This document shows positions 28,843 to 38,319 of a stretch of 64,000 nt of DNA, piece by piece; position 1 is the stretch's first letter, and every line of letters begins with the position of its first letter. This stretch comes from Agromyces sp. H17E-10. Lineage in GTDB: Bacteria; Actinomycetota; Actinomycetes; Actinomycetales; Microbacteriaceae. The DNA lies in assembly GCF_022919715.1 (NCBI RefSeq), contig NZ_CP095042.1, positions 1 through 64,000 on the forward strand, read 5' to 3'. The translations under genes and the position numbers were made by a program. The notes under the pieces are model-generated. The model worked only from the letters and a program-made list of their open reading frames with translations. It ran no database searches and was not told the DNA's origin.

Positions 28843-29226
28843 ATGTCCGACACCACGCCCCCTCCCCCGCCGCAGGACCCCTATCAGCAGCCGAGCCAGC
28901 AGATGAGCCCCTCCGACGAGAAGCTGTGGGCGACGCTGATCCACATCGGCGGCATCTTCTTCAGCTTCGTGCCGGCCCTCATCGGCTACCTGATCCTGAA
29001 GGACAAGGGGCCGTTCATCCGCGAGCACACCGCGACCGCGCTGAACTTCCAGATCACGATGGCGATCGCCTACGTGGTCGGCAGCATCCTGACGTTCGTC
29101 ATCATCGGCATCTTCATCCTGATCGCCGTGTGGATCGTCACGATCATCTTCAGCATCATCGCGGCCGTCAAGGCGAACCAGGGTCAGCCCTACACCTACC
29201 CGCTGTCGATCAAGTTCGTCAGCTAG
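28843..29226 (+). CDS. DUF4870 membrane protein (second of two)
   Basis: 127-residue paralogue of the preceding gene, with the same layout: Pro/Gln-rich tail (QDPYQQPSQQ), then LWATLIHIGGIFFSFVPALI, TATALNFQITMAIAYVVGSI, and a C-terminal YTYPLSIKFVS. ATG 28843 follows AAGGAG at 8 nt. The two paralogues are clearly diverged, so the duplication is old. It converges on hemW with an 18-bp gap and terminates in an RNA hairpin encoded antisense to hemW. Confidence 0.85.
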   Translation: MSDTTPPPPPQDPYQQPSQQMSPSDEKLWATLIHIGGIFFSFVPALIGYLILKDKGPFIREHTATALNFQITMAIAYVVGSILTFVIIGIFILIAVWIVTIIFSIIAAVKANQGQPYTYPLSIKFVS

Positions 29227-29244
29227 GTCCTCGACCGATCGGAG

Positions 29245-30483
29245 CTACCCGACGGGTTCGCCGTCGAGCAGCCGCCGGACCACCGCGTCGGCCAGGAGCC
29301 GCCCTCTCCGCGTGAGCGTCAGCACACCGGAGAGGGCGGCTTTCGCGTCGACGAGGCCGTCGGCGATGAGACCGGCCACAGCCTGCCGGCCGCCCGCCTG
29401 CAGGGAGGCGATCTCGAGGCCCTCGTGGATGCGGGTCGCGAGCAGCACCCGCTCGGTCTCCCGCGTCGCCGCGTCGAGGACCTCGCGCCCGACCGCGGGC
29501 GACACGCCGGAGGCGAGCCGTTCGGCGTACGCCGACGGGTGCTTGGCGTTCCACCAGCGGACCCCGCCGACGTGGCTGTGCGCCCCGGGACCGACGCCCC
29601 ACCAGTCGTCGCCGCGCCAGTAGCCGAGGTTGTGCCGCGAGCGGTGCCGCGCGCCGCGCGCCCAGTTGCTGACCTCGTACCAGTCGTACCCGCCCGCGGC
29701 GAGCAGCTCGTCGGCCAGCTCGTACATGTCGGCCTCGAGGTCGTCGCTCGGCTCGGCGAGCTCGCCACGACGGATCTGGCGCGCGAGCTTCGTGCCCTCC
29801 TCGACGATGAGCGCATAGGCGCTCAGGTGGTCGGGTTGCTGGGCGATCGCGTGCTCGAGGCTCCGCCGCCAGTCGTCGAGCGACTCCCCCGGCGTGCCGT
29901 AGATGAGGTCGAGGCTCACATCGAGGCCGGAATCGCGCGCCCACGCGACCACCTGCGGCACCCGCTCGGGGTCGTGCGTGCGATCGAGCGCCGTGAGCAC
30001 GTGCGGCACCGCCGACTGCATGCCGAACGACACGCGCGTGAAACCGCCGGCGGCGAGCTCGTCGAGCTCGCGCGGCCCGACCGAGTCGGGGTTCGCCTCG
30101 GTCGTGACCTCGGCGCCATCGGCGAGACCGATCTCGTCGCGGATCGCGCCGAGCATCGCCACGAGATCGTGAGCGGGCAGCAGGGTCGGCGTGCCGCCGC
30201 CGAAGAACACCGTCTCAGCCGGGCGTGCGACGACCTCGGATGCCTCGAGCACGCGCCTCGACATCCGGATCTCGTCGATCGCCTGCGACGCGTAGTCGGC
30301 CTGCCGGGCGCCCCGCAACTCGTCGGAGGTGTAGGTGTTGAAGTCGCAGTAGCCGCAGCGCACACGACAGAACGGCACGTGCACATAGACGCCGAACGCG
30401 CGATCGGCTGCGCCCACGGCCGCCTGCGGCGGCAAAAGTCCGTCGGCCGGAGCCGGCTCGCCGAGCGGCAGCGCCGCGCCCAC
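29245..30483 (-). CDS. hemW: radical SAM heme chaperone HemW
   Basis: 412-residue radical SAM protein, formerly called oxygen-independent coproporphyrinogen oxidase-like; HemW binds heme and a 4Fe-4S cluster. The cluster motif is CRVRCGYCDFN (CxxxCxxC) near 51-61; GGGTPTLL, TTEANPDS and DLIYGTPGES follow, and the C-terminal GVGPGAHSHVGG is present. The start at GTG 30483 is chosen because it directly follows the DUF1990 stop; the frame is open farther upstream but inside that gene. It overlaps the terminator of the DUF4870 pair on the opposite strand. Confidence 0.92.
   Translation of the reverse strand: MGAALPLGEPAPADGLLPPQAAVGAADRAFGVYVHVPFCRVRCGYCDFNTYTSDELRGARQADYASQAIDEIRMSRRVLEASEVVARPAETVFFGGGTPTLLPAHDLVAMLGAIRDEIGLADGAEVTTEANPDSVGPRELDELAAGGFTRVSFGMQSAVPHVLTALDRTHDPERVPQVVAWARDSGLDVSLDLIYGTPGESLDDWRRSLEHAIAQQPDHLSAYALIVEEGTKLARQIRRGELAEPSDDLEADMYELADELLAAGGYDWYEVSNWARGARHRSRHNLGYWRGDDWWGVGPGAHSHVGGVRWWNAKHPSAYAERLASGVSPAVGREVLDAATRETERVLLATRIHEGLEIASLQAGGRQAVAGLIADGLVDAKAALSGVLTLTRRGRLLADAVVRRLLDGEPVG
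29297..29341 (+). terminator. terminator of DUF4870 pair inside hemW antisense strand
   Basis: Perfect 14-bp stem AGCCGCCCTCTCCG and its complement around a 17-nt loop, followed by TTCG; lies 71 bp past the second DUF4870 stop, inside the hemW 3' coding region. Confidence 0.65.
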
Positions 30484-30485
30484 GC

Positions 30486-31136
30486 CTACGCGCCGCCGGC
30501 CGGGTGCAGGGCGCGCAGCTCGCGGCGGGTCAGCTCGCGCCGGTGTCGGCGGGTCGACGGCGAGAGCACCGCGCGCGCACCGCCTGCGGTCGCGAGGATC
30601 GAGCGGATCGTGAGCCACACCGTGTCGTCGTCGCGGTGCTCGAGGATGAAGGACTCCTCGCCGGTCTCGGGGCCGTGCCCGGTCGTGCCGTAGGCGAAGC
30701 CGATGCGGTTCGGCTCGTCGATCACGTACACGACGAGCACGGGCGTCTTCGCGGTGCCGAACCGGCGCTTGCGCACGAGCGTCGCGGTCATCCCCGCCGC
30801 GATGTAGGGGGTGCCGTCGGCGCCGAACCGGTCTTCGGTGCGCGGCGCCGGCTGATCCGCGAGCGGCGCACCGGTCGGGTCGAAGACGATGCCGGGGTAC
30901 TGCGCCCCGGTGCCCGCCGACACGTCGGCGACGGTGAATCCGGCGCCGCGTTGCACGCCCCAGGTCATGAGCGCCTCGGCCGACCGGTCGAACCGCTCCC
31001 GGCCCGAGCCGAGGCGCACCGCGTCCTCCGCGGGGCGGAGCCCCACGGGCGGGTAGCGGAGGAAGTCGGGGTCGAGGGTCGCGCCGATCGCGCCGTAGGT
31101 GACCGACTGGTCGGTGAACGTGCTTCTGCGAGTCAT
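30486..31136 (-). CDS. DUF1990 family protein
   Basis: 216-residue protein of the DUF1990 family, which has a YndB/START-related fold. Visible traits: VTYGAIGATLDPDFLRYPPVG at the start, RYPPVG-type aromatic residues, and NRIGFAYGTTGHGPETGEESFIL in the middle, the family signature. There is no signal peptide or membrane segment. It lies between lepA and hemW with 30 bp and 2 bp gaps, on the same strand, so it is likely co-transcribed. Biochemical role unknown. Confidence 0.85.
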   Translation of the reverse strand: MTRRSTFTDQSVTYGAIGATLDPDFLRYPPVGLRPAEDAVRLGSGRERFDRSAEALMTWGVQRGAGFTVADVSAGTGAQYPGIVFDPTGAPLADQPAPRTEDRFGADGTPYIAAGMTATLVRKRRFGTAKTPVLVVYVIDEPNRIGFAYGTTGHGPETGEESFILEHRDDDTVWLTIRSILATAGGARAVLSPSTRRHRRELTRRELRALHPAGGA

Positions 31137-31166
31137 CCGTGTTCCTTCGCGCCCCGGGGGCGGGCG

Positions 31167-33041
31167 CTACTTCTTGGCGTCCTTCTTGGTCTCGGTGTCA
31201 CCGCTCAGGGCGGCGATGAAGGCCTCCTGCGGCACCTCGACGCGGCCGACCATCTTCATGCGCTTCTTGCCCTCCTTCTGCTTCTCGAGGAGCTTGCGCT
31301 TGCGGGTGATGTCACCGCCGTAGCACTTGGCCAGCACGTCCTTCCGCATCGCGCGGATCGACTCGCGCGCGATGATCCGGGCGCCGATGGCGGCCTGGAT
31401 CGGCACCTCGAACTGCTGCCGCGGAATGAGCTCGCGCAGACGGCCCGTCATCAGCACGCCGTATGCGTAGGCCTTGTCGCGGTGCACGATCGCGCTGAAC
31501 GCGTCGACCTGCTCGCCCTGCAGCAGGATGTCGACCTTCACGAGGTCGGCGGCCTGGTCGCCCACCGGCTCGTAGTCGAGCGACGCGTAGCCGGCGGTCT
31601 TCGACTTCAGCTGGTCGAAGAAGTCGAACACGATCTCGCCGAGCGGGATGTTGTAGCGGATCTCGACCCGGTCCTCGCCGAGGTACTCCATGCCGAGCAG
31701 CGTGCCGCGCCGCGACTGGCAGAGTTCCATGATCGTGCCGACGTAGTCCTTCGGAGCGAGGATGGCCGCCTTCACCATGGGCTCGCGCACCTCGGCGATC
31801 TTCGCCCCGGTCGGGAACTCGCTCGGGTTCGTGACCGTGACGGTCTTCTTGTCTTCGGTCGTCACCTCGTAGACCACGCTCGGCGCGGTCGCGATGATGT
31901 CGAGGCCGAACTCGCGGCGCAGGCGCTCGGTGACGATCTCGAGGTGGAGGAGCCCGAGGAACCCGGCGCGGAACCCGAACCCGAGCGCGACCGAGGTCTC
32001 GGGCTCGTACACGAGCGCCGCGTCGGAGAGCTTGAGCTTGTCGAGCGCCTCGCGCAGCTCGGGGTAGTCGCTGCCGTCGATCGGGTAGAGGCCCGAGAAC
32101 ACCATGGGCAGCGGCTCGGTGTAGCCGGCGAGCGCCTCGGCGGCGGGCTTCACCGCGGTCGTGACCGTGTCGCCGACCTTCGACTGCCGCACGTCCTTCA
32201 CACCGGTGATGAGGTAGCCGACCTCGCCGACGCCGAGTCCCTTCGTGGGCGTGGGCTCGGGCGACGAGACGCCGATCTCGAGGATCTCGTGGGTCGCCTT
32301 CGTCGACATCATCTGGATGCGCTCGCGCGGGTTCAGCTTGCCGTCGACCATGCGCACGTAGGTGACGACGCCGCGGTAGCTGTCGTACACCGAGTCGAAG
32401 ATCATCGCGCGGGGCGCCGCGTCGGCATTGCCGACCGGCGCGGGGATGCGCTCGACGACGCGGTCGAGCAGCTCTTCGACACCGACGCCCGTCTTACCCG
32501 AGACCTTCAGCACGTCGTCGGGCGAGCCGCCGATGAGGTCGGCGAGCTCGCGCGCGTACTTCTCGGGCTCGGCGGCCGGCAGGTCGATCTTGTTGAGCAC
32601 GGGGATGATCTCGAGGTCGTTCTCGAGCGCGAGGTAGAGGTTCGCGAGCGTCTGCGCCTCGATGCCCTGCGCGGCGTCGACGAGCAGGATCGCCCCCTCG
32701 CACGCGGCCAGCGAACGGGAGACCTCGTACGAGAAGTCGACGTGGCCGGGGGTGTCGATCATGTTCAGCGCGTAGGCGCGGCTCTGGCCCGAGGCATCCT
32801 CGACCTGCCACGGCATGCGCACCGCCTGGCTTTTGATCGTGATGCCGCGTTCGCGCTCGATGTCCATGCGATCGAGGTACTGCGCGCGCATGTCGCGGTC
32901 GGCGACGATGCCCGTGATCTGCAGCATGCGGTCGGCAAGCGTCGACTTGCCGTGGTCGATGTGCGCGATGATGCAGAAGTTGCGGATCGCGGACGGGTCG
33001 GTGGCGGCGGGCACCGGCGGGTTCACAGCTCTCGGAGACAT
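31167..33041 (-). CDS. lepA: elongation factor 4 (LepA)
   Basis: 624-residue translational GTPase that remodels ribosomes and aids initiation or back-translocation. G motifs: [15 protein letters not shown] (about 29-43), [12 protein letters not shown], and NKIDLP. The C-terminal LepA domain has the characteristic [11 protein letters not shown] and the lysine-rich [20 protein letters not shown] end. ATG at 33041 is 3 nt after the shared 12-mer at 33045-33056. DUF1990 and hemW follow. Confidence 0.97.
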   Translation of the reverse strand: MSPRAVNPPVPAATDPSAIRNFCIIAHIDHGKSTLADRMLQITGIVADRDMRAQYLDRMDIERERGITIKSQAVRMPWQVEDASGQSRAYALNMIDTPGHVDFSYEVSRSLAACEGAILLVDAAQGIEAQTLANLYLALENDLEIIPVLNKIDLPAAEPEKYARELADLIGGSPDDVLKVSGKTGVGVEELLDRVVERIPAPVGNADAAPRAMIFDSVYDSYRGVVTYVRMVDGKLNPRERIQMMSTKATHEILEIGVSSPEPTPTKGLGVGEVGYLITGVKDVRQSKVGDTVTTAVKPAAEALAGYTEPLPMVFSGLYPIDGSDYPELREALDKLKLSDAALVYEPETSVALGFGFRAGFLGLLHLEIVTERLRREFGLDIIATAPSVVYEVTTEDKKTVTVTNPSEFPTGAKIAEVREPMVKAAILAPKDYVGTIMELCQSRRGTLLGMEYLGEDRVEIRYNIPLGEIVFDFFDQLKSKTAGYASLDYEPVGDQAADLVKVDILLQGEQVDAFSAIVHRDKAYAYGVLMTGRLRELIPRQQFEVPIQAAIGARIIARESIRAMRKDVLAKCYGGDITRKRKLLEKQKEGKKRMKMVGRVEVPQEAFIAALSGDTETKKDAKK

Positions 33042-33044
33042 CCT

Positions 33045-33056
33045 GTCGATTCTCCC
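33045..33056 (-). promoter_or_regulatory. shared 12-base start-proximal element of lepA
   Basis: GGGAGAATCGAC on the minus strand, 3 nt before the lepA ATG; the third exact copy in the window. Confidence 0.5.
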
Positions 33057-33106
33057 ACGAGTTGGCTTCAGACTTTCGACGGATGCCCCGTCGCCGTCGC
33101 CGCGGC

Positions 33107-33112
33107 TACGCT
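33107..33112 (+). promoter_or_regulatory. -10 box for leaderless start of second kinase
   Basis: TACGCT, 6 nt before the ATG at 33119. The lepA promoter region faces the opposite way in the same 77-bp interval. Confidence 0.45.
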
Positions 33113-33118
33113 CGCAGC

Positions 33119-34363
33119 ATGAGCGCGACCCTGACGGAACCGGCGCGCGGTGCCGAATCGGCCCTGCGCCCGGTGTTCATCGCGCTGCGCCTCGGGCTGC
33201 ACCTGCTGGTCGTCGGGCTCACGCTGTTCGTCATCGTGCGCGCGCTCCTCGCCGATGCCGACGAAGTGCCGATCACGGTGCTCGCCGTCGCGTTCCTCGC
33301 CTGTTACGGCGCCGGGGTCGCCACCGCGCACCGGCACCTCCCGGCGTGGGCGCGCGTGCTGTGGCTCATCATGCTGCTGACGCTCTGGGTCGGCATGTCG
33401 GCGCTCACGCCCGATGCGGCGTTCCTCGCGTTCCCCCTCTTCTTCCTCGAGCTCCACGTGCTCGCGGCGCCCGTCGCGGTGCCGCTCGTGGTGGTCACCT
33501 TCGGCATCTCGGTCTGGGGAACGGCGACGCACCTCGGCTACGAGGTCGGCTCGATCCTCGGTCCGCTCATCAGCGCGGGCGTGGCGATCGTGATCGGGCT
33601 CGGGTACCGGGCGATGGCGCAGGAGACGCGCGAGCGCCAGGCCCTCATCCTCGACCTCATCGCCACTCGCGAAGAACTCGCGGCCACGAGCCGCGAGGCC
33701 GGCACCCTCGCCGAGCGCGAACGACTCGCGCGCGAGATCCACGACACGCTCGCGCAGGGGCTCTCGAGCATCCAGATGCTGCTGCACGCGGCCGAGCGCG
33801 ACATCGACGACGACGGCGTGCGGCAGAAGCTCGTGCTCGCCCGTGAGACGGCGGCCGAGAACCTCGGCGAGGCGCGCCGGTTCATCCGAGAGCTCACCCC
33901 GCCGTCGCTCGATGAGCAGACGCTGCCATCGGCCCTCCGGCGTCTGGCCGAGGCGGTCGACGACCAGGCGAACCAGTCGGGCGCCGACACACGCGTCGAG
34001 TTCTCGACGAGCGGCGAGCCCGTCGTGCTGCCGATGGCGGTCGACGCCGCGCTCCTGCGGATCGCCCAGGGCTCGCTCGCGAACGTGGTCAAGCACGCCG
34101 ATGCGCGCAACTGTTCGCTCACGCTGAGCTACCTCGGCGACGAGGTCGCCCTCGACGTGGTCGACGACGGCATCGGGTTCGACGTCGACGCCGTCGCGAA
34201 GCGCGCGGCCGGGGCGGCCGATGCCGGCGGCCCCGGGCTCGGCGAGTACGGTCTGCGCTCGATCCGGCGGCGCGCCGAGGAGCTCGGCGGCCGGTTCGAC
34301 ATCGAGTCGGCGCCCGGCGAAGGCACCGCCCTGTCGATCCGGGTCCCGGTGGTGATCGCATGA
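33119..34363 (+). CDS. sensor histidine kinase (HisKA_3 type)
   Basis: 414 residues. Five or six hydrophobic segments in residues 15-165, then the phospho-acceptor region [20 protein letters not shown] (His near 207) and the HATPase domain with the N box [27 protein letters not shown] and [17 protein letters not shown]. This is the NarX/LiaS-like architecture with no extracellular sensing domain. The ATG at 33119 lacks a Shine-Dalgarno sequence; a leaderless transcript is likely. It overlaps the response regulator by 4 nt. Confidence 0.93.
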   Translation: MSATLTEPARGAESALRPVFIALRLGLHLLVVGLTLFVIVRALLADADEVPITVLAVAFLACYGAGVATAHRHLPAWARVLWLIMLLTLWVGMSALTPDAAFLAFPLFFLELHVLAAPVAVPLVVVTFGISVWGTATHLGYEVGSILGPLISAGVAIVIGLGYRAMAQETRERQALILDLIATREELAATSREAGTLAERERLAREIHDTLAQGLSSIQMLLHAAERDIDDDGVRQKLVLARETAAENLGEARRFIRELTPPSLDEQTLPSALRRLAEAVDDQANQSGADTRVEFSTSGEPVVLPMAVDAALLRIAQGSLANVVKHADARNCSLTLSYLGDEVALDVVDDGIGFDVDAVAKRAAGAADAGGPGLGEYGLRSIRRRAEELGGRFDIESAPGEGTALSIRVPVVIA

Positions 34364-34980
34364 TCAGGCTGCTGCTGGCCGACGACCACCCGGTGGTGCG
34401 CGCGGGCATCCGTGCGATGCTCGAGCGCGAGGCCGACCTCGTCGTGGTCGCCGAGGCCGCGACTGCCGAGGATGCGGTGCGGCTCGGCCGCACCGAGGTC
34501 GACCTCGTGCTCATGGACCTCCAGTTCCCCGGCGCGATGCAGGGCGCCGAGGCGACCCGCCGGCTGCGCGCCGAGCCGCACGGCCCTCGCGTGCTCGTGC
34601 TCACGAACTACGACACCGACGCCGACATCCTCGGGGCGATCGAGGCCGGCGCGAGCGGCTACCTGCTGAAGGATGCCCCGCCCGAGACGCTCATCGCCGC
34701 CGTGCGCGCGGCCGCGGACGGCGAGCAGGCGCTCGCTCCCGAGCTCTCGGCGAAGCTCGACGCCTCGCTCGCCTCGGGCGAACGGCTGACGGTACGCGAG
34801 GCCGAGGTGCTCGCGCTCGTCGCCGAGGGGCGCACCAACCGCGAGATCGGCAAGACGCTCTACCTCAGTGAGGCCACCGTGAAGTCGCACCTCGTGCACA
34901 TCTTCACGAAGCTCGGCGTCGGATCCCGCACCGCGGCCGTCGCCCGGGCCCGTGAGATCGGCGCGATCCGGGCGGGGTGA
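34360..34980 (+). CDS. NarL-type response regulator
   Basis: 206 residues. Receiver: [18 protein letters not shown] with the acceptor in [12 protein letters not shown] (near 51) and Lys in [10 protein letters not shown]. The LuxR-type helix-turn-helix has [20 protein letters not shown] and [19 protein letters not shown]. The ATG overlaps the kinase stop (ATGA), and its own stop overlaps the start of the hydrolase gene (GTGA), so the three genes form a coupled operon. Confidence 0.94.
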   Translation: MIRLLLADDHPVVRAGIRAMLEREADLVVVAEAATAEDAVRLGRTEVDLVLMDLQFPGAMQGAEATRRLRAEPHGPRVLVLTNYDTDADILGAIEAGASGYLLKDAPPETLIAAVRAAADGEQALAPELSAKLDASLASGERLTVREAEVLALVAEGRTNREIGKTLYLSEATVKSHLVHIFTKLGVGSRTAAVARAREIGAIRAG

Positions 34981-35786
34981 GCATGGTCGCCGCCCGCGTC
35001 GTGCTCGTGCACGGCATTCGCACCTCGGCCACGATGTGGCGGCGGCAGGTCGCCGCACTCACGGACCGCGGTCTCGACGTCGAGGCGATCGACCTGCCCG
35101 GACACGGTGTCCGCATGGGCGAGCCGTTCTCGATCGACGCGGCGATGACCGTGATCGACGAGGCCCTGAACTCGAGGCACCGCCCGGAGGGCGGCAGCGA
35201 CGGCGAGACCGACGAACCTGACGACCGGGATGCTGCGCCACCGCGTCTCCTCGTCGGCCTCAGCCTCGGCGGCTACCTGTCGATGGAGTTCGCGGCGAGG
35301 CATCCCCATCGCCTCGACGGCCTCGTCGCGGCCGCCTGCGGCACCGTCCCCCGCGGCGCCGGGCTCGCAGCCTATCGCGCGCTCGCCGCCGGGATCGCGC
35401 GGCTGCCCGATCACGGGCGCGCGCTCAATGACGCGACCGCATCGCTCTTCCTCGCTCCCGATGCGGTCGCCGACGTCGTCGCTGGCGGCGTCGCGCTCGA
35501 CGTGATGGCATCGGCGCTCGAGGCGGTGCACGGGCTGGACCCCCTCGGCGCGCTCGCGCAGGTGCGCGTGCCCGTCTGGTTCGTGAACGGCCGGTTCGAC
35601 CACTTCCGCCTGCAGGAGCGGCGCCTCCTGAACGCGACGCCCGACGCCAGGCTCGTGATCGTACCCGGAGCGACGCATCTCGTGAGCCTGACCAGCCCCG
35701 ACGCGTTCACGGCCGTCGTGCTCGGCGCCGTCGCCGAGCTCGACCGCCGCGCGGTCGCGGAGCGCCGGGGACGCCGTTCGACGTGA
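34977..35786 (+). CDS. alpha/beta-fold hydrolase coupled to a two-component system
   Basis: 269-residue cytoplasmic hydrolase. The oxyanion region is [18 protein letters not shown], the nucleophile elbow GLSLGGY (Ser near 92), the acid [10 protein letters not shown] (Asp near 204) and the final His in [10 protein letters not shown]. An insert of about 25 acidic residues ([17 protein letters not shown]) sits before the nucleophile strand. Start GTG at 34977 overlaps the regulator stop by 4 nt; ATG at 34983 is an alternative. Substrate unknown. A 15-bp tandem repeat runs over its stop codon. Confidence 0.85.
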   Translation: MSMVAARVVLVHGIRTSATMWRRQVAALTDRGLDVEAIDLPGHGVRMGEPFSIDAAMTVIDEALNSRHRPEGGSDGETDEPDDRDAAPPRLLVGLSLGGYLSMEFAARHPHRLDGLVAAACGTVPRGAGLAAYRALAAGIARLPDHGRALNDATASLFLAPDAVADVVAGGVALDVMASALEAVHGLDPLGALAQVRVPVWFVNGRFDHFRLQERRLLNATPDARLVIVPGATHLVSLTSPDAFTAVVLGAVAELDRRAVAERRGRRST

Positions 35787-35827
35787 CGCCGTTCGACGTG
35801 ACGCCGTTCGACGTGACGCCGTTCGAC
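35770..35827. repeat. 15-bp tandem repeat, 3.9 copies, across the hydrolase stop codon
   Basis: Unit GACGCCGTTCGACGT; copies start at 35770, 35785, 35800 and 35815 (the last ends after GAC at 35827). The first copy supplies the last codons and the TGA stop (35784-35786) of the hydrolase; the rest are intergenic. Copies are identical, as expected from recent slippage. Confidence 0.85.
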
Positions 35828-35892
35828 CCGGGATGCTTGCCCTCGGAGCGCGCACGACGTACCGTGGCTTCGGCGCGTCGTTCGCATGGATA

Positions 35893-35942
35893 ACCGATGC
35901 GCTGCAGATTCAGTGTCGAACCATGCATCGGTCAGGCAACGC
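35893..35942. promoter_or_regulatory. inverted and direct repeats upstream of guanine deaminase
   Basis: 8-bp perfect arms ACCGATGC (35893-35900) and GCATCGGT (35935-35942) with a 34-nt centre; just downstream ACGCATCAGCG occurs twice, at 35960 and 35977. The 227-bp interval before guaD is less GC-rich than its flanks. A regulator site or leader structure is possible; I recognise no known riboswitch. Confidence 0.35.
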
Positions 35943-36013
35943 CGGCCGGTGCGAACGAGACGCATCAGCGAGCACGACGCATCAGCGGGCGGGGCCGAAA
36001 GGTGGTCCCAACG

Positions 36014-37378
36014 ATGGTTCCTTCCCAGCTCTACCGTGCGACCGTCGTCGACACGCCCGTCAGCCCGTTCGAGGGCGGCGAGGCGCGATACGACGCCGAC
36101 ATCGCGCTCGTCGTCGCCGACGGCGTGATCCGCTTCCGCGGCTCGTTCGACGAGGCATCCCGACTGCACCCCGACGCGACGGTCATCGACCTGCGCGAGG
36201 GCGTGCTGCTGCCCGGGCTCGTCGACACGCACGTGCACTTCCCGCAGCTGCGCTCGATGGCGGGTCTCGGCCTGCCGCTGCTCGACTGGCTCGACCGGTA
36301 CACCCTCCCCGAGGAGACGCGGTTCGCCGACGACGCCTACGCGCGCGAGGTAGCGCCGCAGTTCCTGACCGCGCTCGCCGCCGCCGGCACGACGAGCGCG
36401 CTCGTGTTCGGCTCCCACTTCGCGGGCGCGATGCACGAGTTCTTCGCCGCGGCGTCGGCGTCGGGCCTCCGCATCACGAGCGGGCTCGTCGTCGGCGACC
36501 GCATGCTGCTCGACGGGCTGTACACGACACCCGACCGAGCCCGCACCGAGGCGGCCGAGCTCATCGCGGCCTGGCACGGCAACGGCCGACTGCGGTACGC
36601 GGTCACGCCGCGGTTCTCGCTGTCGGCGTCGGACGAACTGCTCGCCGCGTGCGGGGACACGTTCGCCTCGCGCGACGACCTCTGGTTCACGTCGCACCTC
36701 AACGAGAACCTCGCCGAGGTCGAAACGGTCGCCGGCCTCTTCCCCGACCGTCGCGACTACCTCGACACCTACGACCACCACGGGCTCGTGAACCGTCGCT
36801 CGGTCTACGCGCACAGCGTGCACACGTCGGTGCCCGAGCTCGCCCGGATGGCCGAGGTCGGCGCGTCGGTCGCGCACTGCCCGACGTCGAACTCGGCGCT
36901 CGGCAGCGGACTGTTCCCGCTTCGGCGGCACCTCGACGCCGGGGTGCGGGTCGCGCTCGGCACCGACGTGGGGGCGGGCAACGGGTTCAGCCTCTTCAAG
37001 GACGGGATCCAGGCGTACTTCATGCAGATGCTGCTCGGCCCCGAGGGTGTCCAGCTGACGCCGGCGCACCTGCTCTACCTCGCGACGCTCGCGGGCGCCG
37101 AGGCACTCGGGCTCGACGGCGACGGCGGGGTGGGCCATCTCGGGGTCGGCATGCAGTTCGACGCGATCCACGTGCGGCCGGCACCTGGGTCGGCATTCGA
37201 CATCGTCCTGTCGCGCTCGGCGTCGGCCGGCGACGTCCTCGCCCGCACCTTCGCGCTCGCGACCACCTACGACGTCGCGGCGACCTGGGTCGGCGGCGAC
37301 CTCGTGCACGCCCGCTCGTCTGCGCTCGGCGACGAAGGCGCCTCGGCGCTGACCGACCCGGTTCCGTTGCACGACTGA
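36014..37378 (+). CDS. guaD: guanine deaminase (amidohydrolase)
   Basis: 454-residue zinc amidohydrolase that converts guanine to xanthine in purine salvage or breakdown. The metal site begins [20 protein letters not shown] (about 69-88), followed by [14 protein letters not shown], a strong guanine deaminase signature. Later ligands are in [15 protein letters not shown] and [15 protein letters not shown] 36014 follows AAAGGTGG at 9 nt. It is a single-gene unit between the 15-bp repeat and the rpsT promoter. Confidence 0.92.
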   Translation: MVPSQLYRATVVDTPVSPFEGGEARYDADIALVVADGVIRFRGSFDEASRLHPDATVIDLREGVLLPGLVDTHVHFPQLRSMAGLGLPLLDWLDRYTLPEETRFADDAYAREVAPQFLTALAAAGTTSALVFGSHFAGAMHEFFAAASASGLRITSGLVVGDRMLLDGLYTTPDRARTEAAELIAAWHGNGRLRYAVTPRFSLSASDELLAACGDTFASRDDLWFTSHLNENLAEVETVAGLFPDRRDYLDTYDHHGLVNRRSVYAHSVHTSVPELARMAEVGASVAHCPTSNSALGSGLFPLRRHLDAGVRVALGTDVGAGNGFSLFKDGIQAYFMQMLLGPEGVQLTPAHLLYLATLAGAEALGLDGDGGVGHLGVGMQFDAIHVRPAPGSAFDIVLSRSASAGDVLARTFALATTYDVAATWVGGDLVHARSSALGDEGASALTDPVPLHD

Positions 37379-37504
37379 GGCACGCCGGGAGGGTGGTACG
37401 CGCGGCGCCGGAGTCGACTCGCGACGCGGACGCGCAGGGCTGGCGCGCGTCCGGTCGGGCGGCCTTCGCGGGCAGCATCCCACGACCCGCCCGGCGGGCA
37501 CGCG

Positions 37505-37534
37505 TTGGCGGGCCGCCGGGCGAACTGGTAGTGT
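37505..37534 (+). promoter_or_regulatory. candidate rpsT promoter
   Basis: TTGGCG (37505-37510), 18-bp spacer, TAGTGT (37529-37534), with a 5' leader of about 95 nt to the GTG. The remainder of the 259-bp gap after guaD shows nothing else recognisable. Confidence 0.4.
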
Positions 37535-37637
37535 TGTGTGTTGGCTTCCGTGTGGGTCCCACCCCGCACGAGACGCCGTGGCGGCCCCTCTACCGTTCAC
37601 GGCACCTCCAGTACCCGCACGAACGAAAGATTCCCAC

Positions 37638-37898
37638 GTGGCAAACATCAAGTCGCAGATCAAGCGCATCCGCACCAACCGCAAGGCCGAAGAGCGCAAC
37701 AAGGCCGTCAAGAGCGAGCTCAAGACCGTCGTGCGCGCCGCCCGCGAGGCCATCGCCTCGGGCGACAAGGAGAAGGCCACCGCCGCCGTGCGCGTCGCCT
37801 CGCGCAAGCTCGACAAGGCCGTGTCGAAGGGTGTCATCCACCAGAACCAGGCCGCGAACCGCAAGTCGGCGATCGCCAAGCAGGCCGCCGCGCTCTGA
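37638..37898 (+). CDS. rpsT: 30S ribosomal protein S20
   Basis: 86-residue 16S-binding ribosomal protein; the start [20 protein letters not shown] and the Lys/Ala-rich helices to [16 protein letters not shown] are diagnostic. It starts with GTG at 37638. Single-gene unit with its own terminator. Beside holA, as in many bacteria, here convergent with it. Confidence 0.98.
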   Translation: MANIKSQIKRIRTNRKAEERNKAVKSELKTVVRAAREAIASGDKEKATAAVRVASRKLDKAVSKGVIHQNQAANRKSAIAKQAAAL

Positions 37899-37917
37899 GT
37901 CGCAACTGTTTCGCATG

Positions 37918-37941
37918 AAGGCCCCGCTCCGGCGGGGCCTT
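37918..37941 (+). terminator. rpsT terminator
   Basis: 10-bp perfect stem AAGGCCCCGC / GCGGGGCCTT with loop TCCG, followed by CGTCGTC; 19 bp past the rpsT stop. The A-rich left and T-rich right ends make it the most canonical terminator in the window. Confidence 0.9.
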
Positions 37942-38024
37942 CGTCGTCTCCGGGATGCCTCGGCGCCGGCGCCGTTCGCGTCGGCGCCGTGCAGGGAACG
38001 CACGTGCGCTGCGCCGAGCTTCAT

Positions 38025-38302
38025 CGAGAGCGCACTCATCGCCCGCGAATGGGCCACGACTGCACGCTCGAGACACCCGGCGCGGGCCGAGCGACGCGCC
38101 ACCTCCCACCTGCACCGCCTCCCCCATCGAGAGCGCACCCGTCGCCCGCAAATGGGCTATGACTGCACTCTCGAGACGTCCCACCGGGTCGGAACGGCGC
38201 ACCACCTCTCCAACGGCGCACCGCCTCCCCCGCGAGAGCGCACTCATCGCCCGCGAATGGGCCACGACTGCACGCTCGAGACACCCGGCGCGGGCCGAGC
38301 GA
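38025..38302. repeat. three-copy array of 70-bp REP-like palindromic units
   Basis: Units at 38025-38094, 38128-38197 and 38233-38302, separated by 33- and 35-bp related spacers (period 103-105). Each begins CGAGAGCGCAC and has an inner GCCCGC...GGGC dyad and an outer dyad (GAGAGTGCA / TGCGCTCTC on the minus strand in copy 2). Copies 1 and 3 match almost perfectly; copy 2 differs at about a third of its positions. Together with spacers this fills most of the 421-bp gap between rpsT and holA. Short open frames across it are products of the repeat and look non-coding. Confidence 0.8.
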
Positions 38303-38319
38303 TGCGCGCAGGGCGTACG

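Noticed and set aside
34977..35786. Alpha/beta hydrolase as the effector of a quorum-signal system
   Set aside because: The coupling to a two-component system is clear, but nothing in the sequence identifies a lactone or signal substrate.
38025..38302. Possible CRISPR array
   Set aside because: The units are 70 bp, contain nested dyads, vary between copies and have only three copies with related spacers, so it is a palindromic repeat array.
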